From: Pedobacter sp. MC2016-05
Lineage (GTDB): Bacteria > Bacteroidota > Bacteroidia > Sphingobacteriales > Sphingobacteriaceae
Reading direction: 5' to 3'
Length of the DNA: 64,000 nt
NCBI RefSeq assembly: GCF_026239735.1
Contig: NZ_JAPIVT010000001.1
Span: forward strand, 648,925 to 712,924
Shown in pieces: positions 37,661-47,600 of this stretch. How positions within the stretch are numbered: position 1 is the stretch's first letter; each line of letters opens with the position of its first letter. The notes beneath the pieces are model-generated. The model was not told the DNA's origin and did no database searches. It worked only from the letters and a program-made list of their open reading frames with translations. The translations under genes and the position numbers were made by a program.

Positions 37661-38605
37661 ATGGCAAAGACTCCAATATTGCTAATCACTTTCAGCAGGC
37701 CTGATACCACCAAACATGTTTTCGAGGCCATCAGGGATTATAAGCCCGAAAAGCTCTATGTCTTTTCTGATGGACCAAGGCAAGAAAAATATGCGACGGA
37801 CAGCCCAATGATCAATGAGACCAGGAGTTTATTTGACGATATAGATTGGGATTGTGAGGTGATAAAGAAATTCAATACAGCCAATCAAGGATGTGGGGCT
37901 GGGGTTTCGGGCGCAATAAATTGGGCTTTTGAAACAACAGATAGATTAATCATCCTGGAAGATGATTGCCTTCCCTCACAATCTTTCTTTCCATTCTGTG
38001 ATCAATTGCTTGAGAAATATCAGGATGATCAAAGGGTGATGCATATTGCAGGCACCAGATGGAATGAAGAGTTTCAAATCAAGGGAGATAAAAATTATTT
38101 TTTTAGTCGATACGGACATATCTGGGGCTGGGCAACCTGGAAGCGCGCTTGGGAAAGCTATGATTTCCAGATTAAAGCATGGCCTGAATTTAGCCAGACT
38201 GAAGCGCTCAATACAATACTGGATAACTACTTCCCATTGATTAAAAGATGGGAGTATATGTTTAATGATGTTTACCATCAACAGGCAAAACACACATGGG
38301 ATTACCAATGGCAATTTGCCATATTCAAAAACAATGGATTATGCATTACCCCGGTAAATAACCTCATTACCAATATTGGTGATGTGGGTGAACACTTCAG
38401 TTCGGCGACCAGTGCACATCACCGGGATCGCACTGAGTTTATCGGAGAGCCTTTGGGACCTGATGGCCTCCGCTTTGAGGATGACTTTGATGCCTACCAT
38501 GGTCGCACGTTTTTTTTAGAAGGTAGGAGTCCAATTAAGCTTTTCTATGATCAGACGATCGGTAAGCTTATGTATAAATCATTAAAAGCAAAGGAAGTAA
38601 AGTAA
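37661..38605 (+). CDS. GNT-I-like glycosyltransferase, cluster 2
   Basis: 314 residues. It starts MAKTPILLITFSRPDTTKHVFEAI, then LYVFSDGPR and the metal site RLIILEDDCLPSQSFFPF. The loop RYGHIWGWATWKRAW corresponds to CSYGWGGWGDRF of the cluster 1 paralogue (19153-20079). The fold is GT-A, similar to the GT13/GNT-I group. It overlaps the following GT4 gene by one base. Confidence 0.8.
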   Translation: MAKTPILLITFSRPDTTKHVFEAIRDYKPEKLYVFSDGPRQEKYATDSPMINETRSLFDDIDWDCEVIKKFNTANQGCGAGVSGAINWAFETTDRLIILEDDCLPSQSFFPFCDQLLEKYQDDQRVMHIAGTRWNEEFQIKGDKNYFFSRYGHIWGWATWKRAWESYDFQIKAWPEFSQTEALNTILDNYFPLIKRWEYMFNDVYHQQAKHTWDYQWQFAIFKNNGLCITPVNNLITNIGDVGEHFSSATSAHHRDRTEFIGEPLGPDGLRFEDDFDAYHGRTFFLEGRSPIKLFYDQTIGKLMYKSLKAKEVK

Positions 38606-39828
38606 TGAAGATTTTGCACATATGTTATTCTGATGGGGGCGGGGCAGGAACAGCCGCAGTCCGTCTGCATAAAGGGCTGCTTGAAATAGGCGTTCAAAGC
38701 AAGATGCTTGTTTTGAATAGAAATTCCGGAAATGAAAGGGATATTTTTGAATTTCCAAAAGGAAATCGTATGGGTTTATTATTGATTAGAATTTTAAAAA
38801 AATTAGGGTTTCCCCAAACCCTTGAACATAAAAACGATAATAACTATAGAAATTTTACTGGTCATTTTGAGTTTTTCTCCTTTGCGAAAACTTCCTATTC
38901 TCATTTGGCCAGTCATGAGCTGGTGCAAGAAAGCGATGTCATCAATTTACACTGGGTACCAAATTTCTTGGACTATAGTACGTTTTTCAATTTATTAAAA
39001 AAGCCCATTGTTTGGACCCAGCATGATATGAATGCTTTTCAAGGGGGATTTCACTATAAGGGGGATAGCTTGAGAAACCGGCATTTGGATCAGATTGATG
39101 GTGAGCAATACCAATGTAAAAAGTTGGGCTTATCTCATCTAAGGGATGCTGATATGACCATTGTCTCTCCCTCAAAATGGATACAGCAGGAAGCGTTGCA
39201 GTCAGAGAATCTAGCCCGCTTCAATAATGTGGTGATTCCAAACGGGATAGATCAGTCCATCTTCAAATATAGCGCCGGTGATCCCATTAAGAGAACAATG
39301 AATTTGTCTTTAAACAAGATCACGGTACTATTCATCTCAGAGACTATCAGAAGTTTTCGTAAAGGGTTTGATTTTGTAACCCAGCTGGTAAATGATCCGG
39401 CAATTAACTCGAAATTTGAGTTCATAGCAGTTGGAAATATTCCAAGTAAGGAGAAGAATCCAAATATCAGGTATTTAGGGAGTATCAAGTCAGAATTGGA
39501 GATTAGTCAGGTTTACAGTGCTGCTGACATCTACCTGTTGCCCAGCCGGGAAGATAACCTGCCAAATGTAATGCTGGAAAGTCTGGCGGTAGGAACACCA
39601 GTTGTAGGATTCAAAATTGGTGGCTTGCAGGATTTAATTGAGAATGGAGTGAACGGATATTTAGCAGAGGAATTGACGCTGGAGAGTTTGCGGGATGCGC
39701 TGATGGTTTGTGCAAATAACCTGGCACAATTCAATAGAGAGGGAATAGCAGAAAAGATTGGCGAAAAGTATAATCTGAAGGTCCAGGCCAATCATTATCA
39801 CAGAATCTATCAAGAAATGATTAAATAG
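38605..39828 (+). CDS. Family 4 glycosyltransferase, cluster 2
   Basis: 407 residues of GT-B fold. The N-terminus MKILHICYSDGGGAGTAAVRLHKGL is the glycine-rich loop characteristic of WcaC-like GT4 enzymes. It contains SDVINLHWVPNFLD and the acceptor-side TQHDMNAFQGGFHY. The donor domain has LPSREDNLPNVMLESLAVGTPVVGFKIGG. A soluble or peripheral inner-membrane enzyme is expected. It lies 2 nt before the polymerase gene. Confidence 0.88.
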   Translation: MKILHICYSDGGGAGTAAVRLHKGLLEIGVQSKMLVLNRNSGNERDIFEFPKGNRMGLLLIRILKKLGFPQTLEHKNDNNYRNFTGHFEFFSFAKTSYSHLASHELVQESDVINLHWVPNFLDYSTFFNLLKKPIVWTQHDMNAFQGGFHYKGDSLRNRHLDQIDGEQYQCKKLGLSHLRDADMTIVSPSKWIQQEALQSENLARFNNVVIPNGIDQSIFKYSAGDPIKRTMNLSLNKITVLFISETIRSFRKGFDFVTQLVNDPAINSKFEFIAVGNIPSKEKNPNIRYLGSIKSELEISQVYSAADIYLLPSREDNLPNVMLESLAVGTPVVGFKIGGLQDLIENGVNGYLAEELTLESLRDALMVCANNLAQFNREGIAEKIGEKYNLKVQANHYHRIYQEMIK

Positions 39829-39830
39829 AG

Positions 39831-41309
39831 ATGAGAATAAAGTTAAATGATACCTTATCAATCCTTCTGAAGATAGCCGCTGCTGTAGTTATCGGGCCCT
39901 TTACCTATTCTATTTATTCGCTTCCAGTAACGATATTGGCGCTGCTCTCGATTATCTTTTTATTTTATATCTCCCTTCATCAGAAAAATTATTTTTCTTT
40001 TCTAATGCAGCTTTTCATCTGTAATCATTTCAATTATGGCTATGAGATAGGCGGGGCATTTAACCTGGCGGCGACGATTGCCTTGATTGCACATCTGTTC
40101 ATTCATGGCAAGTCATTTTTTGCTGAGACGAGTTTTAATAAACCGACAATTTTTATGATTGTTGTACTCTGCATTGTTGAGGTGCTGAGTCTTGCAAACA
40201 GCAATACACCAACAGGACTTCTAATCAGCTCTTCCATTACCTTTTTTAACTTCTTTTTTCTATTATTTTATTGCTCGAAAATCAGGCTCGATGAAAGCCA
40301 TTATGTGAAGATCGTCCAGATTATCGGAATCTTTTTTATATATATGTTTGCCAATGCCTTGAATCAGCGGTACAATTTTTTCCATTCACCCTATGAATTT
40401 TTTCCGAATCTGGGCGAAGATATCGTCTGGGAGCTGGATATTCCCCGATCTGCAGGAACATTAGGTAACTTTGAGTTTTACGCAGAATATTCTATTTCTG
40501 TGATTGCCTTATCCCTGCCAGGGATATTGAGCGGTTCGTTTAAAAAGGTAAGTATCTGGTTTTTTTTCTTCACTATTTTGGTTTCTTTTTTAGGATTGTT
40601 TGCTATTGTGTTATCAGGAACCAGATCTTCCATTTTATTGCTTCCGGTTTTAATTGTGATGGCGATTTTATTTCTTGGAAAGCGGATCAGTGTAGTGAAT
40701 ATCGGATTAGGAGTGGTGGGTGTAGTGTTACTGTTTATTGTTAATGATTCCTATAATTTTTTTGACGTAGAAGTTTTTTCAAAGCGAAGTGAACAGGTGA
40801 ACATGAACAGCCTTTCCTTAAAAAGCATTATGAGTGGCAAGGATATGAACAGGGGAGATATCTTTGAATATGGTTTTAAGAAAATAGAACGATCGGGTGG
40901 CTTTTTCGGAGATGGGTATTTTACAAAAAGAGACCAGTATATTACAGCCCATTTTGATAAGGCCCGTACTGATGGTATCCCGGATTATCACAACTTGTAC
41001 ATGAGTGCTGTGGTATTATGGGGTTACCTTGGTGCCTTTGTTTTACTGTTTCTGTTTTTCTCCTCCATCATCCGGGGATTCTTGCTGTATTTTAAACTCA
41101 AATCCTATAATAATTATTTAGTCGATCTTCTTCTGGGATTTAATCTGCTTTTTTTGTTTTTGATGATTAATCAGTTTAAGATTCAGTTTATACGTGATTC
41201 CAATTATTTCATGGTGACCTTAATCCTGTTGGGATTTTATAACTCCCTGATCTATCTATTGTCGACGCCCATCAGTGTTTACCCTTCAGCTCAAACAAGT
41301 AAATTATGA
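39831..41309 (+). CDS. Wzy/WaaL-type polysaccharide polymerase, cluster 2
   Basis: 492 residues with about 11-12 hydrophobic helices and a large hydrophilic loop (about 310-385) bearing GDGYFTKRDQYITAHF and PDYHNLYMSAVVLWG. The H-N-x-Y motif before a helix is typical of O-antigen ligase/polymerase proteins. It would polymerise flipped repeat units in the periplasm. Its last 4 nt overlap the start of the next GT2 gene (ATGA). Confidence 0.85.
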   Translation: MRIKLNDTLSILLKIAAAVVIGPFTYSIYSLPVTILALLSIIFLFYISLHQKNYFSFLMQLFICNHFNYGYEIGGAFNLAATIALIAHLFIHGKSFFAETSFNKPTIFMIVVLCIVEVLSLANSNTPTGLLISSSITFFNFFFLLFYCSKIRLDESHYVKIVQIIGIFFIYMFANALNQRYNFFHSPYEFFPNLGEDIVWELDIPRSAGTLGNFEFYAEYSISVIALSLPGILSGSFKKVSIWFFFFTILVSFLGLFAIVLSGTRSSILLLPVLIVMAILFLGKRISVVNIGLGVVGVVLLFIVNDSYNFFDVEVFSKRSEQVNMNSLSLKSIMSGKDMNRGDIFEYGFKKIERSGGFFGDGYFTKRDQYITAHFDKARTDGIPDYHNLYMSAVVLWGYLGAFVLLFLFFSSIIRGFLLYFKLKSYNNYLVDLLLGFNLLFLFLMINQFKIQFIRDSNYFMVTLILLGFYNSLIYLLSTPISVYPSAQTSKL

Positions 41310-42163
41310 ACATAGCCGTATTATTAACAACCTTTAATAGACGGGACAAAACGGTTATAAGCCTGGAAAGCCTGAAAAATCAAACATCGGTTGATAATGC
41401 CACACTGCAGATTTATCTAACCGATGATCATTCATCAGATAGTACTGTTGCCGATGTGCTGAAAATTTTTCCGCAAGCAAATATCTTTCAAGGTGATGGG
41501 CAGTTGTTTTGGGCCGGTGGTATGAGAAAATCATGGAGTGAGGCAGTAAAGGCTGATTTCGATTTTTATTTTCTGTTGAATGATGATACCATTCTTGAAA
41601 GAAATGCCCTTTCCACGATGATCGCTGCCTACCGGGAGCTCAGAGATGAATTGGGGAAAGGTCCGATTATAGTGGGTAGTACTCGCGAGGTAAGCGGTAC
41701 AAAGATTTCTTACGGTGGTAAAAGGCTGATCTCCAAATTTGGTATCGGTTATGAAACTGTTTTCAATGAAGACAGACCGATGGAATGTGACCTGGGAAAT
41801 GCCAATATTATGCTGGTTCCCCGTGAAGTTGTTGAAAAAATTGGTATTCTGTCCAAAAAGTATACCCATGGAATAGCAGATTATGATTATACGCTGACCG
41901 CTAAGCGAAGCAAGTTCAAAGTATATGTTGCACCAGGAGTTCTGGGTAGTTGCGAGGATGATCACGGCAATAGCTGGAAATCCCAGCACAGCACCCTTGC
42001 TGAAAGAGTAAAATTTTTAAAGAGTCCTAAGGGACTTGCATACAAGGAATATCTTTATTTCACGCGGAAATTTTTTCCAGCCTCATTGCCTTTTGCTTTT
42101 GCAAAATTATGGTTAAAGACATTGTTTCCTGTCATCTGGGATAAATTCAAAGTTGTTAATTGA
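41306..42163 (+). CDS. Family 2 glycosyltransferase (rhamnosyltransferase-like), cluster 2
   Basis: 285-residue GT2 enzyme beginning MNIAVLLTTFNRRDKTVISLESL, with YLTDDHSSDST, the metal site FYFLLNDDTILE and the motif LFWAGGMRKSWSEA. It is a close paralogue of 18302-19150 in cluster 1 over its entire length, including the C-terminal FLKSPKGLAYKEYLYF. The two pathways may therefore share one glycosidic linkage. It overlaps wzy by 4 nt and precedes a GT4 gene by 6 nt. Confidence 0.9.
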   Translation: MNIAVLLTTFNRRDKTVISLESLKNQTSVDNATLQIYLTDDHSSDSTVADVLKIFPQANIFQGDGQLFWAGGMRKSWSEAVKADFDFYFLLNDDTILERNALSTMIAAYRELRDELGKGPIIVGSTREVSGTKISYGGKRLISKFGIGYETVFNEDRPMECDLGNANIMLVPREVVEKIGILSKKYTHGIADYDYTLTAKRSKFKVYVAPGVLGSCEDDHGNSWKSQHSTLAERVKFLKSPKGLAYKEYLYFTRKFFPASLPFAFAKLWLKTLFPVIWDKFKVVN

Positions 42164-42169
42164 TTACAC

Positions 42170-43300
42170 ATGAATGTTAAAGAAAATAAAATCAAAATAG
42201 CCTATTTAACTCAGGTGCCAGGTCCATACAGGGAGCGGATGCACGAGCTGATTCACCAGAATCCTCAGTTTTCCTACGACGTGGTTTATTGTGCAAAACT
42301 GGAACCTAATAGAAAGTGGGTGTTGGATTATGGCAATTACAACATGCATTTCCTTACAGAAACGGCTAAGACGTTCAGGCATAATAATCCAAATGTTTGG
42401 CAATTATTGAAAAAACTCAATCCCGACGTATTGATCATTACAGCCTTTAAACCGACAATGCTTTATGGGGTGATTTGGTGTTTGCTGAATGGAAGAAAAA
42501 TCATCGTTTACAATGATGGAACTTTTAGATCTGAGAAAGGAATTTCTTTTGTTCAAAAATCACTCAGAAAGTTCGTCTATCGCTTTACCTCTTCGTTTAT
42601 GGCGCCGGGAAAAGGGACTGAAGACTTATATAAGAGTTACGGGGTGAGCAATGATAAGATATTTAAAAGTTGCCTATGTGTCGATAATTCACAATTTCAA
42701 AACACACCGAAGGATCTTCGAGAGTTTACTGTCATGTTCTCAGGCCAGATTATCGATAGAAAGCTTCCGCTGTTTTTTGCTGAGATTGCAGTGGAACTAA
42801 GCAAGCGGATTTCAGGATTCAAAGCGCTGATCATCGGAGATGGTGATCTGCGAGAACAGATGCTGGAAAAACTTACTGCCCATAATGTGGAATATGAATT
42901 CCCAGGCTTTCTCAATCAAAAGGACCTCCCGAGCTATTATGGTAAAGCAAAATTATTTTTATTTACAACCAAACACGATGAATGGGGTATCGTTGCCAAT
43001 GAGGCGTGTGCAAGTGGTACTCCTGTGATTACTTCTTTGGATGCTGGAGCGGCCGAAGATCTGATCATACATGATTTTAACGGATATATTCTTCCCAACT
43101 CAGTTGATGTCTGGGTTGAACATATCCTTAAACTTTTACTCAATAAGGATCTTTACACTAAATTTTCTACTAATTCGATTGCCATGGTGTCTACCTATAA
43201 CCATAACCAAGCTGCAAAAGGGTTAAAGGATGCCGTTCACTTTGCTTTGAATGGTACGAGTAATTCAATTTCTTCACAACCTATAACTGCCCGAATATGA
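42170..43300 (+). CDS. Family 4 glycosyltransferase, cluster 2
   Basis: 376 residues, GT-B. The N-terminal segment KIAYLTQVPGPYRERMHELI is typical of GT4 enzymes of capsule loci. The donor-binding domain has MFSGQIIDRKLPLFFAEIAVEL and DEWGIVANEACASGTPVITSLDAGA. It contains the usual C-terminal return helix. It overlaps the next gene by 4 nt (ATGA). Donor sugar is unknown. Confidence 0.86.
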   Translation: MNVKENKIKIAYLTQVPGPYRERMHELIHQNPQFSYDVVYCAKLEPNRKWVLDYGNYNMHFLTETAKTFRHNNPNVWQLLKKLNPDVLIITAFKPTMLYGVIWCLLNGRKIIVYNDGTFRSEKGISFVQKSLRKFVYRFTSSFMAPGKGTEDLYKSYGVSNDKIFKSCLCVDNSQFQNTPKDLREFTVMFSGQIIDRKLPLFFAEIAVELSKRISGFKALIIGDGDLREQMLEKLTAHNVEYEFPGFLNQKDLPSYYGKAKLFLFTTKHDEWGIVANEACASGTPVITSLDAGAAEDLIIHDFNGYILPNSVDVWVEHILKLLLNKDLYTKFSTNSIAMVSTYNHNQAAKGLKDAVHFALNGTSNSISSQPITARI

Positions 43301-44442
43301 AACCGCTCGAAAATAAAAAATTGAATGTATTGTTTATCCTGCATTTACCGCCACCAATTCATGGCGCAGCCATAGCGAATACCTACATCAAAAACAGTCA
43401 ACTGATCAATTCAGACCATACTACAGATTATGTTAGCCTGTCGACAAACACAGTGCTGGCACAAACTGGCAAAGGGAGTATAAAAAAGGCTTTCAAATTT
43501 GTTGGTATTTTAGCCAAGGTGATAAAACTTATTGCCTCAAAAAAGTATGATTTGTGTTATGTATCCTTAACGGCCAACGGGCCTGCATTTTATAAAGACC
43601 TTATTGTTGTCGCTTTACTCAAGCTGGCAAATAAAAAAATCCTTTATCATTTTCATAATAAAGGCGTCTCGATGGCAAAACAAAATAATCTTAACGATGC
43701 ACTATATCGTTTTGCCTTTAAAAACACCCAATCAATTTTGCTCTCCAAGTACTTATATCCTGATGTCGCTAAATACGTAGATGAGGCCCAGATACATTAC
43801 TGCCCTTATGGAATACCAACCTCGGATCCCCGTTTAGTTAATCCAATGCGTAAATCCTCCGCTGCTAATCAAAAGATATCCTTGCTTTATCTATCCAATA
43901 TGATGATCGAGAAGGGGGTATACGTATTGCTTGAGGCCTGCGTATTGTTAAAAAAAGAAAATATTCCCTTTACCTGTAATTTTGTCGGGGGATGGACAGA
44001 TATCACTCCACAAGAATTTGAAGACTATGTACGACAAAACGATCTTTCTGATTGTGTTTTCGCACATGGCCCTAAATATGGAGATGAAAAACTGGCATTC
44101 TTTAATGAGGCTGACGTCTTTATTTTTCCTACATATTATCACTATGAAACTTTCGGTCTAGTGAATCTGGAGGCGATGCAGCACGGACTACCGATTATAT
44201 CAACAAGTGAAGGCGGTATCCCTGATGTCATCGAAGATAATCAGACAGGCTTTCTAATTCCAAAAAATAATCCTGTTCAACTCGCTCAAAAAATTAAGTT
44301 TTTTGTAAATAATCCTACTGCCGGCGCGGTCATGGGAGATAAAGGAAGGGAAAGATTTAAAACGTTATTTACTTTAAACACTTTTGAGGAAAAAATCTCG
44401 GAAATCATCGGGAAAGCTGCAGGAAAAACTGTTCATGTCTAG
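43297..44442 (+). CDS. Family 4 glycosyltransferase, cluster 2 (last glycosyltransferase of the operon)
   Basis: 381-residue GT-B transferase. The start LNVLFILHLPPPIHGAAIANTYI carries the P-P-x-HG loop of a common GT4 subgroup. The donor domain has LLYLSNMMIEKGVYVLLEACVLL and TYYHYETFGLVNLEAMQHGLPIIST, with both conserved glutamates. It ends the glycosyltransferase run; a 220 bp gap separates it from the secreted beta-helix protein, which probably has its own promoter. Confidence 0.88.
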   Translation: MKPLENKKLNVLFILHLPPPIHGAAIANTYIKNSQLINSDHTTDYVSLSTNTVLAQTGKGSIKKAFKFVGILAKVIKLIASKKYDLCYVSLTANGPAFYKDLIVVALLKLANKKILYHFHNKGVSMAKQNNLNDALYRFAFKNTQSILLSKYLYPDVAKYVDEAQIHYCPYGIPTSDPRLVNPMRKSSAANQKISLLYLSNMMIEKGVYVLLEACVLLKKENIPFTCNFVGGWTDITPQEFEDYVRQNDLSDCVFAHGPKYGDEKLAFFNEADVFIFPTYYHYETFGLVNLEAMQHGLPIISTSEGGIPDVIEDNQTGFLIPKNNPVQLAQKIKFFVNNPTAGAVMGDKGRERFKTLFTLNTFEEKISEIIGKAAGKTVHV

Positions 44443-44662
44443 GGAAAAAATGTATTATTTGTCTTACAATTCCTAAAAAGTGTGTCGTAAGATGCAAATT
44501 TTCAACCTTTTATGTAAAAACATTAGCATTTCGTCATTTTAATGTCTATTTTTGTTTAATTCCAAACAATTTAGCTGTTATCGGTAATAAACTCAAAATC
44601 TGATTGTTCATAAGATTAAAATTTACTACTTTAACAGAGAACAAACAAATTAGCTATTTTAA

Positions 44663-47600
44663 ATGATTCAAAGTCTCCTAGATCATTTTCGAAATTTTCA
44701 TTACAGAATATTACCGGGTATTAAAATACCAATAACTGCATTTTTAATTTTCTTTTTAAACGTTTGTAACGCAAGCACCTATTACTTTTCCTCAGTTTCC
44801 GGAAATGATAGCAGATCGGCAGCAGATGCGCAAAACCCGGCGACTCCCTGGAAAAGTATTGCGAAGCTCAATGCATTTTTTCCAAGCTTAAAAGCTGGGG
44901 ATGTGATATCGTTTAAGAGAAATGAGGTCTTTCAGGGCTCAATACTTTTAAAAACCTCCGGAATAAGTTTCAACGCTTTCGGGACCGGAAGTAACCCCAC
45001 GATCAGTGCAATGACGACGATCACACAGTGGAAATCCATAGGAAACGGAGTATATGAGAGTATCAGTACACTCTCAGCCGTTTCGGTGAACATACTGCTG
45101 ATCAATAATGCAGTGCAGGAATTGGGTAGATATCCCAACAGCGATGCCGCCAACAAAGGTTACCTCAAGATCAAATCCAAAACTGATAATTCCATTACTG
45201 ATAACGAGCTCGGCGCTGCTGTAAACTGGAAAGGGGCAGAAGTGGTCATCCGGAAGATGAACTGGATTTTGGATAGACATGCTATAACTGCTCATACGGG
45301 TTCGACCCTGGTTTATGACCGCGCGTCGAGTCCCTATACGCCCAATAATAATTATGGATATTTTATCCAGAATGATCAACGTACACTCGACCGCTTTGGG
45401 GAATGGTATTATAATCCGGTAAACAAAAAAGTGTATGTTTATTTTGGAGCCAGTATTCCCTCCTCTTATAAGGTAGAAGTGAGCACGATTGATAATATCG
45501 TAACGGCCAGCACTGCTGAAGGATCTAGGTCCCAGATTTTATTTGAAAACATCAATTTCAAAGGTGCAAATGCAAATGCATTTTCGCTTGCAGCTGGAAC
45601 TAATTTTACCATAAAAAACTGCCGCATTGATTTTAGTGGCAACTCGGCGATTGATGCATCCGATATTAAAAACCTGACCATTGAAAACTGCATTATTACA
45701 GGTTCTCTGAACAATGCAGTTGATTTAACCGATCGTTGTACCGGTGCTGTGATCAAAGGCAATAAGATTGATAAAACAATGCCATTTTCAGGTATGGGGA
45801 AAAGCGGTGATCATAACGGGATGGCTATTTACGCCACAGCAAATAATACCCTGATTGATCACAACAGTATAACCAATACTGGCTATGTTGGAATTTATTT
45901 TGGCGGGGAAAACACGCATGTTAAAAATAATTTTGTGGATCATTTTTGTTCCATCAAAGATGACGGTGGTGGGATTTATACTTTTACCGGTGTGGTTAAT
46001 ACGAATTTTACAAACCGTTCTATCGTAAATAACATCATCACCAATGGAATTGGAGTGAAGGAAGGAACTATCGCCGAAAACGGGACCGTAGTTGGTATTT
46101 ATCTCGATGATAATGTAACTGGAGTCAACGTATCAAATAACACCATCAGCACCATTTCTGACAACGGCATTTTTATTCATAATGCCAGAAATAATTCCAT
46201 TACTCAAAATACGGTATTCAATTGCGGTGCTGCTTTTGGAACCGGTCACGACAATCTTGGATACGCTATTGCAAACATTTCGGTTTCAGAAAACATTTTT
46301 TTTGCAAAACATACCAACCAGTGGGCATCCAAACTGATCTCAAAAACCAATGATATCAGCAGAATAGGTTCCTTGGATAATAATTATTATCTAAGACCAT
46401 TTGATGATAATAAAGTTATCCACACTCAACAGTTCATTCATAGCCCATCGTATCTTGAAATGAATCTGGATGTTTCAAACTGGGCAACACAGTTCAGTCA
46501 AGATAAAAATTCCAAGAAGTCCCCGCTGACTTTTCCTACTTTCATTCTTAACAAAGCGATTGGGACTAACAGGTTTCTAAATGGTAAATTTACCGCTGAT
46601 ATCGCAGGTACCATGTTTTATGGAGATGGTAGCACTTCGGCCCTGTTAGACAATACCAATAAACTGGCCGCACAAGGTTCGCTGAAGCTTACCAGTAGCG
46701 CCAGGTCTTATCTTTTGATTAACGTTGGAGCGGTAGATGCGGCCAAACACTATGTATTGCGATTTAAGGCTGCTGGTAGTAAGGATGCAAATATTAAAGC
46801 TTTTTTAAGGCAATGGAATGCGCCTCATGCAACAATATCAACGGTGAGTACAGTCAAACTTACTGGTGCGGTGACCGCTTATGAATGTGTCTTTTCATTT
46901 CCTACCTCCGAACCCAATACCTGCATCACTATTCAGTCGGATAACGAAAACCTGGTTTATTGGTTGGATGATATCGAATTCTCTGAAGCTGATGTGACCA
47001 TCACCAATCCTGATGACTTTATCAGATTTGAGTACAATGCAAGTGATGTGGCGAAAGTTGTAAAGTTGGATGCGGCATACATTGATGCTAGAAATGTCTC
47101 ATATTCGGGTAGTATCTCCATTAAGCCCTACGCCTCAGTAATTCTAATGCGCACATCAGCTAAAACTACCCCAGCAGCCCCCGCTGTTAAAGCGAATGAC
47201 CAGACCGACTTATTAATCAGTACCCACAGCCAATATCAGAGTGAGATTATGGTTAGTGAAAATGGGGCAGCGTTCAAGGCGTATACGGATACTATAAAGG
47301 TCGGCAATGTCGCTCGAAATGCGGGCTATTGGAAGTTCAAAATTAAATCTGCCACGACCAGAAATGAAAGTGCTGTAGCATCAAGTCCTGCCTTTACAGT
47401 AAAGACCATACCAAAAGCCCCTGTTCTTACTGCTGATGACAACTCCAATACGCTCACGGCCACCCATGATTTACTTTCTTCTGAGATTGTATGGAGTGTA
47501 AACAACGGAAGCTTTCAGAGCTATACCGGTACGATCGCTGTAGGAAACGTCACCAGAGCAGCCGGCTATTGGAAATTCAAAATCAGATCTGCGACCAACC

